DNA from: Rhodospirillaceae bacterium
GTDB lineage: Bacteria > Pseudomonadota > Alphaproteobacteria > UBA8366
NCBI GenBank assembly: GCA_002722095.1
Contig: PBKG01000006.1
Span: forward strand, 1 to 64,000
Length of the DNA stretch: 64,000 nt
Reading direction: 5' to 3'
The position numbers and the translations under genes were made by a program. Within the stretch, counting starts at the first letter, position 1. Each line of letters starts with the position of its first letter. Under the pieces are notes generated by a model. That model saw only the letters and a program-made list of their open reading frames with translations, did not search any database and was not told where the DNA came from. Shown in pieces: positions 1-8,758 of the stretch.

Positions 1-645
1 CGGCATCTTGTGCAGCGTCATGCCGGGCGCACGCATATTGAATATCGTTGTGATGAAATTAATCGCACCCAAGATCGAAGATGCGCCGGCGACATGAAGC
101 GAGAATATCGCCATGTCGACTGCCGGCCCCGGGTGACCAGTGTCGCTTGATAAAGGCGAATAAATAGTCCAGCCAGTACCGGCACCACCGCCCAGCACCG
201 CCGACCCCAACAGCAGCAGGAAGGCTGGCGGCAATAGCCAGAAACTGATGTTGTTCATGCGCGGAAACGCCATATCGGGCGCACCGATCATCAACGGCAC
301 AATCCAATTCCCGAATCCGCCGATCACTGCGGGCATGACCACGAAGAACACCATGATCAAGCCGTGCGCAGTAATGAACATGTTCCACAGATGTCCGTCC
401 GGCGAACCATCCTCGTTGGTCATAAACTGAACGCCGGGGTCTTGGAGTTCCAAGCGCATATAGACCGAGAAGGCGCCGCCGATCAGGCCCGCGACGATGG
501 AGAAAATAAGGTACATCGAACCGATGTCCTTATGATTGGTCGAATAAACGAACCGCCGCCAACCGGTAGGAGTATGATGGTCGTCGTGGTGATCGCCGTG
601 GTGATCGTCGTGTCCGTGTGCGCCGGCTGGATGTGCTTCGGCCAT
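1..645 (-). CDS. ctaD: Cytochrome c oxidase subunit I (partial, 3' end beyond window)
   Basis: Catalytic heme-copper subunit of the aa3-type terminal oxidase in the inner membrane; it reduces O2 with electrons from cytochrome c. The first 215 residues are visible, with the coding sequence running off the left edge. Subunit I hallmarks include the [12 protein letters not shown] start of helix I, the helix II segment [16 protein letters not shown] carrying the low-spin heme a histidine, and [21 protein letters not shown]. The N-terminus before helix I is very rich in His and Asp: nine His in the first 25 residues. The ATG at 643-645 lies 34 bases downstream of the ctaC stop, so the two are likely one operon. 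Identity is secure; function of the His-rich tail is unknown. Confidence 0.96.
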   Translation of the reverse strand, partial: MAEAHPAGAHGHDDHHGDHHDDHHTPTGWRRFVYSTNHKDIGSMYLIFSIVAGLIGGAFSVYMRLELQDPGVQFMTNEDGSPDGHLWNMFITAHGLIMVFFVVMPAVIGGFGNWIVPLMIGAPDMAFPRMNNISFWLLPPAFLLLLGSAVLGGGAGTGWTIYSPLSSDTGHPGPAVDMAIFSLHVAGASSILGAINFITTIFNMRAPGMTLHKMP

Positions 646-679
646 GGTGATTCCCTTACGTCCTTCTACGTTCTAGCCA

Positions 680-1615
680 TCATTGAGCGGCGGCCTTGCG
701 CGCAAGCTCAATGGTGTTGTCTTTAGGTGTCTTTTTCTCGGCAGTATTCGTGGCGTCCGGCGATTGCGGCGTATCCACTCTCGCAAATTTCTTCTTTGCG
801 GATTTAGTCCATTTTTCAAATTCCGCCATGCTCACCGCGTGCACTTCGATCGGCATATACGCGTGGCCAGCGCCGCAAAGCTCCGAACAGTAACCGAAAT
901 AAGTACCCGGCCTTTTGATCTCGACCCAAGTCTCGTTAAGTCGGCCCGGTACCGTGTCCAGCCGAACGCCGAGTGGCGAAATCGCCCAAGCATGTAATAC
1001 ATCGCTTGCGGTCAAAATCAGGCGAATCTTTTTGCCCACGGGCAATACCACCGGATTGTCGGTGCTGAGTTGACGCAAGAACGGTCGAGAACTCTTCGCC
1101 TTTGCTGCAGCCGCTTTGGCCTTATTCAAGTCCTCGCCCTGCAACAGGTTAGCGGTAAATTCGAAATTGCCGTGGTCCGGATACTGATAGGTCCAATTCC
1201 ATTGGTTACCGATCACCTTCAGCGTCATATCCGCTTTTTCGATCCGGTCGGCAAAATAAAGCAATTTGAAGGAAGGAATGGCGATGGCGACAAGTATGAT
1301 GATCGGGATCGCGGTCCAAGCCACTTCCAAAACCGCATGATGCGTGGTTGTCGACGGGTTGGGGTTTTTACTTTCGCGAAATCTCACCGCCACGTAAATC
1401 AGTAGCGCCAAAACGAATACAGAGATCACGGTAATGATGATGAGCAAAATGTCGTGGAACCACGTGATCTTGTCCATCGTCGGGGACGCCGAGGGCTGCA
1501 ATCCCAGCTGCCATGGTTGCGGACCGACTTTTACGTCATCCGCTGCCCACAACATCGGCGCAAATAACGCCGTAGTTGCCGCTGCCACTGCGGCTAAACC
1601 TCGTTTCACACTCAT
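680..1615 (-). CDS. ctaC: Cytochrome c oxidase subunit II
   Basis: Subunit II carries the CuA centre that accepts electrons from cytochrome c and passes them to subunit I. The 311-residue protein has a signal peptide-like N-terminus, two membrane segments (around residues 50-75 and 95-115) and a periplasmic cupredoxin domain. The CuA motif YCSELCGAGHAYM is visible with both Cys, the His and the Met, and the upstream His is in VLHAWAISPLGVR. The ATG at 1615 is preferred over an upstream TTG because GGGGGGAGAA sits directly before it. A charged Lys/Asp/Thr-rich C-terminal tail extends past the CuA domain. It lies upstream of ctaD in the same operon. Confidence 0.96.
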   Translation of the reverse strand: MSVKRGLAAVAAATTALFAPMLWAADDVKVGPQPWQLGLQPSASPTMDKITWFHDILLIIITVISVFVLALLIYVAVRFRESKNPNPSTTTHHAVLEVAWTAIPIIILVAIAIPSFKLLYFADRIEKADMTLKVIGNQWNWTYQYPDHGNFEFTANLLQGEDLNKAKAAAAKAKSSRPFLRQLSTDNPVVLPVGKKIRLILTASDVLHAWAISPLGVRLDTVPGRLNETWVEIKRPGTYFGYCSELCGAGHAYMPIEVHAVSMAEFEKWTKSAKKKFARVDTPQSPDATNTAEKKTPKDNTIELARKAAAQ

Positions 1616-1936
1616 TTCTCCCCCCAACCGAAGATCTGAAAAATCGGTTGGAATCTGTTGATTCCCGCGATCAAAATGCCAACCGCCGATAAGTTAGAAT
1701 TTATAGCATCCGACCGCTATCCATCCTATTCCGCGTGACACTATGTCGCAAAAATTCCGCGTAAAGTTAAGCGTTTAGAACGGCTTCGTAAAGCATTCCA
1801 ATGACCGGCGGCAAAAATAGTCAAAACCGCTTAATTATCGTAATAAAGGCCTCTATGATTAACCATTGTCGCGCCGCAATGATTGGGGCGCGGTAAGTTT
1901 ATTTGCGACGTCGAATTGCCGACAAAGAAAGCAAGC
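1616..1936. promoter_or_regulatory. Divergent intergenic region between ctaC and tldD
   Basis: About 320 bases without a convincing gene separate the divergent ctaC and tldD starts, so promoters for both operons should lie here. The stretch is AT-richer than its surroundings. A 9-base direct repeat, ATTCCGCGT, occurs at 1728-1736 and 1754-1762, 26 bases apart (start to start), which would place both copies on nearly the same face of the helix. I could not assign a confident -35/-10 pair or a known operator. Confidence 0.4.
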
Positions 1937-3370
1937 ATGGACCACCTATCTGCCACCGACGAATTGTTTTTCGATCGAGCCGGCCTCGACCGAGTTCGGT
2001 TGGAAAAGCTTGTCGGAGACTCATTGCAGGGTGCTGACGATGGCGAGCTTTTTTTGGAATATTGCCAATCGGAAAGCATCGCTTTCGATGACGGAAAGGT
2101 TAAAAGCGCAAGCTACGATACGCTTCAGGGCTTCGGCTTGCGTGCGGTATCCGGTGAAGCGACCGGTTACGCGCATTCCTCTGAACTCTCCGAATCCGCC
2201 ATCAAACGGGCCGCGCAAACCGTTCGCGCGGTGACCGCAGGCCATAGCGGAGAACTTTCCGACGGTCCGGCGCACCCCAATCAAAATCTTTATTCAGACG
2301 CCAACCCGTTGGGTGAATTGGATTTCGACTCCAAGGTGAAGCTCTTGGCGGATATCGACGATTATGCGCGTAGCCTTGATGACAAGGTCAGCCAGGTCAT
2401 GGCGTCGCTTTCCGGCGAATGGCAAGCGGTACAAATTATCCGCCCCGACGGCGCCCGAACCGCAGATATCCGCCCACTGGTACGGCTGAATGTGTCGGTC
2501 GTGGTCGCCGATGGCGATAAGATGGAAAGCGGTGGACAGGGAACCGGTGGACGTACCGGCTACCAAAGCTATTTCGAGCCCGCTGCCTGGCAAGCCCAGA
2601 CCGAGGAGGCTTTTCGCCAGGCGATGATCAATCTCGATTCGGAGCAGGCGCCCGCGGGCGAAATGACAGTTGTGCTCGGACCCGGCTGGCCCGGCATCTT
2701 ACTCCATGAAGCAATCGGGCACGGGCTCGAAGGCGATTTTAACCGCAAGAAAACCTCGGCCTTTGCCGGACTGATGGGCGAACGGGTCGCAAGTCCCGGT
2801 GTCACGGTGGTCGACGACGGCACGATCGCCGATCGGCGCGGATCGATAACTATCGACGATGAAGGAACCGCGCCGGCGAATACGGTTTTGATCGAGGATG
2901 GTATCCTCACCGGCTACATCCAGGATCGGATGAATGCACGGCTGATGGGCATGGACGCGACCGGAAACGGCCGGCGACAGTCTTACGCTCATGCGCCGAT
3001 GCCGCGTATGACAAACACTTACATGCTGGGCGGCGACAAAGACCCCGACGAGATTCTGCAATCGGTAGACAAAGGACTTTACGCAGTTAATTTTGGCGGC
3101 GGACAGGTCGATATTACCAGCGGTAAATTCGTCTTTAGCTGTACAGAAGCGTATCAAATCGAGGACGGAAAGTTGGGCGCGCCGGTTAAAGGTGCAACTT
3201 TGATCGGAAACGGTCCCGATGCGCTGACACGAGTCTCCATGATCGGAAACGATATGACACTCGACCCCGGCGTCGGCACATGCGGCAAGAGCGGCCAAAG
3301 TGTTCCCGTCGGAGTTGGCCAACCCACCATGCGACTCGACGGGCTCACCGTCGGCGGGACGGCGGCGTGA
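1937..3370 (+). CDS. tldD: Metalloprotease TldD
   Basis: TldD is the active subunit of the TldD/TldE heterodimeric zinc protease, known for microcin B17 maturation and CcdA degradation in E. coli. The 477-residue length matches the family. The metal-binding HEAIGHGLEGDFNRK (HExxxH type) is at about residues 257-271, and the conserved C-terminal GQVDITSGKFVFSC and VGTCGKSGQSVPVGVGQP segments are present. The ATG at 1937 fits the family N-terminus (MDHLSATDELFFDRAGLD); an in-frame TTG at 1883 would add 18 atypical residues. The partner pmbA/tldE is in the same window at 12192-13532. The next gene starts one base after the stop codon, so the two are likely cotranscribed. Confidence 0.94.
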   Translation: MDHLSATDELFFDRAGLDRVRLEKLVGDSLQGADDGELFLEYCQSESIAFDDGKVKSASYDTLQGFGLRAVSGEATGYAHSSELSESAIKRAAQTVRAVTAGHSGELSDGPAHPNQNLYSDANPLGELDFDSKVKLLADIDDYARSLDDKVSQVMASLSGEWQAVQIIRPDGARTADIRPLVRLNVSVVVADGDKMESGGQGTGGRTGYQSYFEPAAWQAQTEEAFRQAMINLDSEQAPAGEMTVVLGPGWPGILLHEAIGHGLEGDFNRKKTSAFAGLMGERVASPGVTVVDDGTIADRRGSITIDDEGTAPANTVLIEDGILTGYIQDRMNARLMGMDATGNGRRQSYAHAPMPRMTNTYMLGGDKDPDEILQSVDKGLYAVNFGGGQVDITSGKFVFSCTEAYQIEDGKLGAPVKGATLIGNGPDALTRVSMIGNDMTLDPGVGTCGKSGQSVPVGVGQPTMRLDGLTVGGTAA

Positions 3371-3371
3371 T

Positions 3372-3812
3372 ATGAGCATTAGACGAATTCTCGCAATTCC
3401 GGTTTTGATCGGGGTGTTTCTTCTCGCCGCTTGTGAGGACGATCAGGCAACTGGAAAGGGCTCAACCGGAAGCCGCAGCGATTTGGATCTCCAGATCTCC
3501 GATTTCCGCTTTACCGTAGAGCGCGGTCGAAACACCTATTACCACAACCGAAATTATGTCGAAAAAGGCGGCGTCGGGGTGACGCTCAACCGGGGCAAGG
3601 TCTGCGTCGAGAACGGAAAGATTTGCGTCGAATCCGCAGTTCAATACCGGGTCGAACCGAGCGCGACCCTTACCCAACCAAACCACAAGGTCGCCACTAC
3701 TTTGGATAAGGACAATATCACTATCGAGTATTGGGGAAGTGCGGATAACGGCGAACCAGTGCATATCCGCCGGGTGGTAAAGACGGACGGCAGAACCGCC
3801 TCGGTGGAATAG
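3372..3812 (+). CDS. Small lipoprotein of unknown function
   Basis: A 146-residue predicted lipoprotein. The N-terminus is a basic MSIRR followed by a hydrophobic stretch ending in the lipobox LLAAC, so Cys20 should be lipidated and the protein anchored to a periplasmic face. The mature part is polar, with a repeated feel in GKVCVENGKICVESAVQYRVE, and has two further Cys that could form a disulfide. I do not recognise a family. The start lies one base after the tldD stop codon, implying translational coupling to tldD. Confidence 0.8.
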   Translation: MSIRRILAIPVLIGVFLLAACEDDQATGKGSTGSRSDLDLQISDFRFTVERGRNTYYHNRNYVEKGGVGVTLNRGKVCVENGKICVESAVQYRVEPSATLTQPNHKVATTLDKDNITIEYWGSADNGEPVHIRRVVKTDGRTASVE

Positions 3813-3832
3813 GTAAAACCCGAAACGCACTC

Positions 3833-5197
3833 TTAGTAGGTGGTTTCGTCATAAACCTTGGTAATATCTCCGGCCCAATCCGCTTCGAATCTTTCCAGTA
3901 GACGCTCCGCCGGCGAAACCCCGCTTTCGGCAATATCCAGGAGAGTCTCGAGGAACGCCGTCTCGTCTTCGCACTTGCCGCCAGCAACCCGACGACGCTT
4001 CAAGCCATCATGGGCAATCGCCACCACTTGTTTGGCGACCTTCTGCAAAGGCGCACCGCGGAATTCCGTTTGTAACGCGGTTTTCGGAACGCCATCTCGC
4101 AGCGCCTGCATTTCGTCGACCTGCCAGTCCTTGATTAGATCCCACGCCGCAGCTTGCGCCTCCGCATCGTAAAGCAACCCGACCCATAGTGCGGGCAATG
4201 CGCAGAGCCGACTCCAAGGGCCACCATCTGCGCCGCGCATTTCGATGAAATGTTTGAGCCGAACCTCGGGAAAGGGTGTCGTCAAATGGTCTTCCCAATC
4301 CTTGAGACTGGGATATTCGCCCTCGAAACCATCGAGCTTACCGGCCATAAAGTCTCGAAAGGAGTGCCCGGAGACGTCGATGTACTTGCCATCGCGATAG
4401 ACGAAATACATCGGAACATCCAGGACATATTCCACCCAGCGCTCGAAACCGAAATCATCGTCAAAGACGAATGGAAGCATGCCCGACCGGTCGGGATCGG
4501 TGTCGGTCCAGGTGTGACTGCGATAACTGAGAAAGCCGTTCGGTCGGCCTTCGGTAAACGGCGAATTGGCAAATAGCGCCGTCGCCATCGGCTGCAGCGC
4601 AACGGAGATACGCATTTTCTCGACCATATCCGCCTCGGATTCGAAATCGAGATTGACCTGTACCGTCGCCGTACGGAGCATCATGTCATGGCCGAGCGTA
4701 CCCTTTTTCGGCATATATTCGCGCATCACCTTGTAGCGGCCTTTGGGCATCCACGGAATTTCATCACGGCGCCATTTTGGGACGAAGCCGATACCGGACA
4801 CCCCGGCACCAATTTCCTCGCACACCGCCTTTACTTCATCCAAATGGGCATGGACCTCGTCGCAGGTGTTGTGAATGGTTTCGACCGGTGCCCCGGAAAG
4901 CTCGAATTGACCGCCCGGCTCCAAAGTCACCGATGAACCGTCCGGCTTTTTCAACGCGATGATATTCTCGCCTTCCATCACCGGTGCCCAGCCAAACCGC
5001 CGCAGACCTTCCAGGATTTGGCGAATGCCCGGTTCGCCGTCATAGGCGAGCGGCGCATAGTCGCCCAGGCGATAGGCGAATTTTTCATGCTCGGTGCCGA
5101 TTCGCCAATCCGCACGCGCCTTCACGCCCCGTTCGAGATACTCGACGAGAACCTTCTTGTCGGTGAGCGGTTCACCGGCGGGCGCGGCGTCGGACAT
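3833..5197 (-). CDS. gshA: Glutamate-cysteine ligase (plant/alphaproteobacterial type)
   Basis: Catalyses ATP-dependent joining of glutamate and cysteine, the first step of glutathione synthesis, in the cytosol. The 454-residue sequence has the class-specific features RIGTEHEKFAYR near the N-terminus, QFELSGAPVETIH, the long central GHDMMLRTATVQVNLDF, and LSYRSHTWTDTDPDRSGMLPF. The ATG at 5197 is preceded by GGAAGAAAC; an upstream in-frame ATG at 5221 would add eight residues but lacks a ribosome site. The downstream neighbour on this strand is convergent with the lipoprotein at 3372-3812; rsmE lies 47 bases upstream, the usual alphaproteobacterial neighbourhood. Confidence 0.93.
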   Translation of the reverse strand: MSDAAPAGEPLTDKKVLVEYLERGVKARADWRIGTEHEKFAYRLGDYAPLAYDGEPGIRQILEGLRRFGWAPVMEGENIIALKKPDGSSVTLEPGGQFELSGAPVETIHNTCDEVHAHLDEVKAVCEEIGAGVSGIGFVPKWRRDEIPWMPKGRYKVMREYMPKKGTLGHDMMLRTATVQVNLDFESEADMVEKMRISVALQPMATALFANSPFTEGRPNGFLSYRSHTWTDTDPDRSGMLPFVFDDDFGFERWVEYVLDVPMYFVYRDGKYIDVSGHSFRDFMAGKLDGFEGEYPSLKDWEDHLTTPFPEVRLKHFIEMRGADGGPWSRLCALPALWVGLLYDAEAQAAAWDLIKDWQVDEMQALRDGVPKTALQTEFRGAPLQKVAKQVVAIAHDGLKRRRVAGGKCEDETAFLETLLDIAESGVSPAERLLERFEADWAGDITKVYDETTY

Positions 5198-5244
5198 GGC
5201 GAATGTTTCTTCCGGATGCATTCAGATTCAAATGAGTACCTACT

Positions 5245-6012
5245 CTATCCGGCATTTCTGTCAATGGGCCGATTATCCCAATCACCGAGTATTGATTGCC
5301 AGCAACTCAGCGCAGCGATCGCGGCGGTTTCGGCCTTTAGCAATCGCGGCCCTAGCCCAACCGGCACCGCATAAGGCAGCTCGCGCAGCATCTCGTGCTC
5401 GGCCGGACTGAATCCCCCGACCGGTCCGACCGCAAGCACCCAATCGCTGCCGGTGCCGGCGGCTTTGATCTCGGCAAGTGCTTCGAAAATCGGCATTGCG
5501 GTACCCGCTTCGGCCGCGAGCAGGAGGCGCGTATTGGCGGGCCAATTCTCTAGCCTTTCACTTAGCGACAATGGATCTTCGATTTCGGGCACGCTTAGTC
5601 GGTCGCATTGCTCCGCCGCCTCCACCGCCGTCGCCCGTAGGCGAGCACGGTTGAACCGCACGACATCGGTGAAATCGGTAATCACCGGATTCAGTCGCGC
5701 GACGCCGAGTTCCGTGGCTTTTTGCACCATGATTTCCATCGGCCCCTTTTTGATCGGCGCGAACATCAAGCCCGGACCGGCCGCCTCACTCTGAGTTCGT
5801 TGCAAGGTCTCCGCCACAACAGACCCCGCATTGCCGGAAATCCCAAACGCCCCATGCCATTCCCCATCACGACCATTGAACAAGGCCACCGTGGCGCCGA
5901 CCTCAAGCCGAAGTACGTTCTTCAGATAATGGGTTTGCCCCTTCTCCAGCGCGACGGTTTCGCCTGTCACGAGGGGCGATTCGACAAATAAGCGCGGTGG
6001 CGGCTTCGCCAT
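5245..6012 (-). CDS. rsmE: 16S rRNA (uracil-1498-N3)-methyltransferase
   Basis: SPOUT-family methyltransferase that makes m3U1498 in the decoding centre of 16S rRNA using S-adenosylmethionine. The 255-residue protein begins with a PUA-like domain (VESPLVTGETVALEKGQTHYLKN split over residues 8-30) and ends with the knotted SAM site: LAVGPVGGFSPAEHEM and GLGPRLLKAETAAIAAL. KKGPMEIMVQKATELGV is also diagnostic. It is transcribed towards gshA and starts six bases after the end of the small secreted protein gene at 6019-6387, suggesting a short operon. Confidence 0.94.
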   Translation of the reverse strand: MAKPPPRLFVESPLVTGETVALEKGQTHYLKNVLRLEVGATVALFNGRDGEWHGAFGISGNAGSVVAETLQRTQSEAAGPGLMFAPIKKGPMEIMVQKATELGVARLNPVITDFTDVVRFNRARLRATAVEAAEQCDRLSVPEIEDPLSLSERLENWPANTRLLLAAEAGTAMPIFEALAEIKAAGTGSDWVLAVGPVGGFSPAEHEMLRELPYAVPVGLGPRLLKAETAAIAALSCWQSILGDWDNRPIDRNAG

Positions 6013-6018
6013 CGTCCG

Positions 6019-6387
6019 CTATTTGCGCTTTTTCTTGTTCTGTGCAGACAGCTCATCCAATCCGTAAATCAGATTGCGCGCGGCCTCGGCGATTCGTGAT
6101 TTTGGATGTTCCTGACAATAATTGTCAGTCCATTCGAATAACGCCGGTGCTTCCAAGCCCCCCGCCACATCAGCCGTGTCGGGCCGCCAAACATTGGTCG
6201 CCGTAATATAACCGAGCAACCAGGATTCCAACGCCCGCGATCTGGGCGATGATTTTTTGCGCTCGTCCGTCCAAAGGCTACAACCTTCGGCACCATCACC
6301 GACAACAAGGTAGCGACCTTGCTTATCCGCCGCCGAAGCCGACCCAACAAACGCGCCTAAAGCAAAAATTATCAAAAGCCGTCTCAT
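6019..6387 (-). CDS. Small secreted protein, unknown function
   Basis: A 122-residue protein with a clear signal peptide: MRRLLIIFALGAFVGSASA, predicted cleavage before ADKQG. The mature part has a GCSLW segment, a WLLGYITATNVW helix and an EWTDNYCQEHPKSRIAEAARNL segment, giving two Cys that could pair in the periplasm. This pattern (early Cys, GY helix, Cys-x-x-H-P, C-terminal helix) recalls small helical periplasmic proteins of the Rap1a/Tai type, but that is only a resemblance. It ends in a Lys/Arg-rich tail (NKKKRK). It is upstream of rsmE, probably in the same transcript. Confidence 0.7.
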   Translation of the reverse strand: MRRLLIIFALGAFVGSASAADKQGRYLVVGDGAEGCSLWTDERKKSSPRSRALESWLLGYITATNVWRPDTADVAGGLEAPALFEWTDNYCQEHPKSRIAEAARNLIYGLDELSAQNKKKRK

Positions 6388-6467
6388 GGGCGCACTCTGC
6401 CACCAAATTAGATTTAGTGCGAGCGGACAATGTTGCGGTCACGATCGAACCATCGCAAACTCGTTCC

Positions 6468-7388
6468 ATGAACCAAGCTAGCGACATCGCCAAAGGCGAC
6501 TGGATCGACCGCAAGATACCGAACAGCCTGATACCCTACTTTCGGCTAGCCCGAGTCGACCGGCCGATCGGAGCCTGGCTGTTGGCGATTCCCTGCTGGT
6601 GGGGCGTTGCCCTCGCCTTCATTTCGATCACCGGCGCATCGGCTTACGAAGCGCTCATGTTCGCGCCGCTATTCTTGATCGGCGCGTTTTTGATGCGAGC
6701 GGCGGGATGCACCTGGAACGATATTTTGGACCGAGACATCGACGCCAAGGTCGCACGGACCGCGACCCGTCCACTTGCAAGCGGCGCGCTTAGCGTATTG
6801 CAGGCGGTAATTTTTATGGTTCTGCTGATGCTTCTGGCGGCAACCATTTTATTGGCGGTCAATAATTTCACGAAAATTCTGGCGGTGTCGTCGCTGGTCC
6901 TGGTCGCGCTTTATCCGCTGATGAAGCGAATCACTTACTGGCCTCAGGCGTTTTTAGGGCTGACATTCAACTGGGGTGTGCTGGTCGGCTATGCGGCAAT
7001 CACCGAAAACCTGATGCCCGCCGCCTTGGTACTTTATGCGGGCGCATTCTTCTGGACCTTGGGCTACGACACCATCTACGCCCATCAGGACAAAGAAGAC
7101 GATGCACTGGTCGGGGTTAAATCGACCGCGCTCAAGTTCGGCGATCAAAGCAAAATCTGGATCGGCGGATTCTATGCCGCTGCGATCATTTGTTTTGCCA
7201 TCGCCGGCTACCTTGCCGATCTCAGCCTGCTTTTTTACATCGCGCTGCTCGGCCCGGCGGGCCTGCTGCTTCTGCAAGTGCGCGGCGTTGACCTCGACGA
7301 CCCGCAAAATTGTCTCACCCATTTCAAAGCCAATACGCGGGTCGGACTCTGGCTGCTGGCGGTGATTTTGATCGGCCGACCGTTTTAA
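6468..7388 (+). CDS. ubiA: 4-hydroxybenzoate polyprenyltransferase UbiA
   Basis: Integral membrane prenyltransferase that attaches the polyprenyl tail to 4-hydroxybenzoate in ubiquinone synthesis. The 306-residue protein has about eight to nine hydrophobic helices and both aspartate-rich Mg-diphosphate motifs: NDILDRDIDAKV (about residues 84-95) and DTIYAHQDKEDD (about residues 200-211). RLARVDRPIGAWLL is the typical family start. The ATG at 6468 was chosen because the residues upstream in the open frame do not look like protein. It diverges from the secreted-protein gene 6019-6387 across 80 bases. Together with ubiD and coq7 in this window it indicates an aerobic ubiquinone organism. Confidence 0.95.
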   Translation: MNQASDIAKGDWIDRKIPNSLIPYFRLARVDRPIGAWLLAIPCWWGVALAFISITGASAYEALMFAPLFLIGAFLMRAAGCTWNDILDRDIDAKVARTATRPLASGALSVLQAVIFMVLLMLLAATILLAVNNFTKILAVSSLVLVALYPLMKRITYWPQAFLGLTFNWGVLVGYAAITENLMPAALVLYAGAFFWTLGYDTIYAHQDKEDDALVGVKSTALKFGDQSKIWIGGFYAAAIICFAIAGYLADLSLLFYIALLGPAGLLLLQVRGVDLDDPQNCLTHFKANTRVGLWLLAVILIGRPF

Positions 7389-7403
7389 TCCGATGTTCCG
7401 TCC

Positions 7404-8051
7404 GTGAAGAGCTCCCCCGATTTCATCCGCGAGAATACAGCACTCGAATCCCCGCCGCTGGTGCCGGAAATAGAGCTTCATCTCGCAAACGAGGGCTACC
7501 CGCTTTGGCAAAAGACGTCAGATCAACTCGAAGAGATGGGTCTGCCGCCGCCTTTCTGGGCCTTTGCCTGGGCCGGCGGCCAAGCGCTGGCACGCTATAT
7601 CTTCGACAATCCGGAACTCGTTGCCGACCGAAAGGTGCTCGACTTCGGATCCGGTAGCGGCATCGTCGCCATCGCCGCCGCCAAGGCCGGCGCTTCACAT
7701 GTCACCGCCAGCGACATCGACGCCTATGCCATCGCAGCAATGGAAGTGAATGCGGCTGCCAACGAAGTCGAATTTGAAATCACCGACGACGACCTCACCG
7801 GGACCGAGTGCCTATGGGATACGGTGCTCGCCGCCGATGTCTGCTACGAGCAACCGATGTCGGGCACCGTCACCGATTGGCTAAGGGCGCTGGCGAAACA
7901 CGGCGCCGATGTCCTGATTGGTGACCCGAGACGGATGTACCTGCCGAAGGACGGCCTCGAACAGCTCGCCAAATACTCCGTAAAGACGAAGACGCATCTG
8001 GAAGATACGGATTTGCTAAATGCCCAGGTGTGGCGGGTGGTCGCGGACTAG
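7404..8051 (+). CDS. METTL20-like protein lysine methyltransferase (ETF-beta type)
   Basis: Class I SAM-dependent methyltransferase of 215 residues with GTG start. Motif I is VLDFGSGSGIVAIAAAKAGA (VLDFGSGSG), the acidic loop is ASDIDAYAI, and post-motif II reads DVCYE, matching the D-x-x-Y-E signature of the METTL20/ETF-beta lysine methyltransferases described in mammals and Agrobacterium. PPPFWAFAWAGGQALARY is also characteristic. The likely substrate is a lysine on the electron transfer flavoprotein beta subunit, by homology. It follows ubiA by 15 bases. Its TAG stop overlaps the stop of the convergent lipoprotein gene (8048-8758) in the tetranucleotide CTAG. Confidence 0.82.
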   Translation: MKSSPDFIRENTALESPPLVPEIELHLANEGYPLWQKTSDQLEEMGLPPPFWAFAWAGGQALARYIFDNPELVADRKVLDFGSGSGIVAIAAAKAGASHVTASDIDAYAIAAMEVNAAANEVEFEITDDDLTGTECLWDTVLAADVCYEQPMSGTVTDWLRALAKHGADVLIGDPRRMYLPKDGLEQLAKYSVKTKTHLEDTDLLNAQVWRVVAD

Positions 8052-8758
8052 CTGCGAGGGGCAATGGTCAATTTGCAGGCTCTATCTCCAATTCCCATAA
8101 ATGCGGTTCCAGTACAATCGTATGACACCGAATCAACCTTTTCTATTTTCAAAGGCATACTTACTCCCGCAAACTTGGCCAACGCTGCTTGAGCGGCCTC
8201 AAAATTCGATTTCTGAACCTCCGGCAAACTGCTGAAGGTGATTTTTCGGCTTAGTGGATTTTGGTCGAGAAAAAACTGCCCGATATAATGGGCTTCTCCA
8301 GAATTCACACGAAAGCTAACCGTCGGTTTGGGTTCGAGCCAACTATCTACATGGCCATCCTTGAGAACAATTTGCCATAGGAAATAGGTGCCGGGTTTCA
8401 ACGAAAATACTTTGTAGTGCTGAGTACCCTTTAATCTTTTCAGAACATCTGAAAATTTAGTATCGAATTTCAATCTTGGGCGAGTTTTGTGAAGATCGTT
8501 CGGTGGGCTGGACTTTGCATCATGTTTTGCCCAAACGAATTGGGGCAATGCTTCAATGCTTTTTCCAAACTTCAATCCCATTACGATCACGGCCGTATCG
8601 GATTTCGCCGAAAACGTATCTGACTTCTCGATTTGCCCGTCCGAAACGCAAGCACTAACAAAAACAAATCCGAAAGCGAAACAGATTAATATGCCAGTTC
8701 GCCAAAATTTTTTCGTCGTTAAGGATTTTTCGCTATTTGACCTTACAAGTATCGCCAA
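8048..8758 (-). CDS. Lipoprotein, paralogue of the 8733-9398 product
   Basis: A 236-residue predicted lipoprotein with a long basic N-terminus, a hydrophobic segment and a lipobox VFVSAC. It parallels its upstream neighbour along its length: LPQFVWAKHDAKS versus LPRFIWRRYDAKT, LKPGTYFLWQIV versus LDPGDYFLQQVV, VNSGEAHYIGQFFL versus IASGQAIYLGRIGF, and a C-terminal YDCTG...GIGDRACKL versus FDCGG...GLGDTCKV. No ATG precedes the lipobox; the TTG at 8758 is preceded by GGAGGGG and overlaps the upstream gene by 26 bases, so translation is probably coupled. The PG-x-Y-F-L core and the small beta-rich fold recall DUF2846-like lipoproteins, but I am not sure. Base composition is distinctly AT-richer than the flanks. 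Confidence 0.72.
   Translation of the reverse strand: MAILVRSNSEKSLTTKKFWRTGILICFAFGFVFVSACVSDGQIEKSDTFSAKSDTAVIVMGLKFGKSIEALPQFVWAKHDAKSSPPNDLHKTRPRLKFDTKFSDVLKRLKGTQHYKVFSLKPGTYFLWQIVLKDGHVDSWLEPKPTVSFRVNSGEAHYIGQFFLDQNPLSRKITFSSLPEVQKSNFEAAQAALAKFAGVSMPLKIEKVDSVSYDCTGTAFMGIGDRACKLTIAPRS

Noticed and set aside
2699..3379. Minus-strand open frame opposite the end of tldD
   Set aside because: No motif, antisense to TldD catalytic region with HExxxH.
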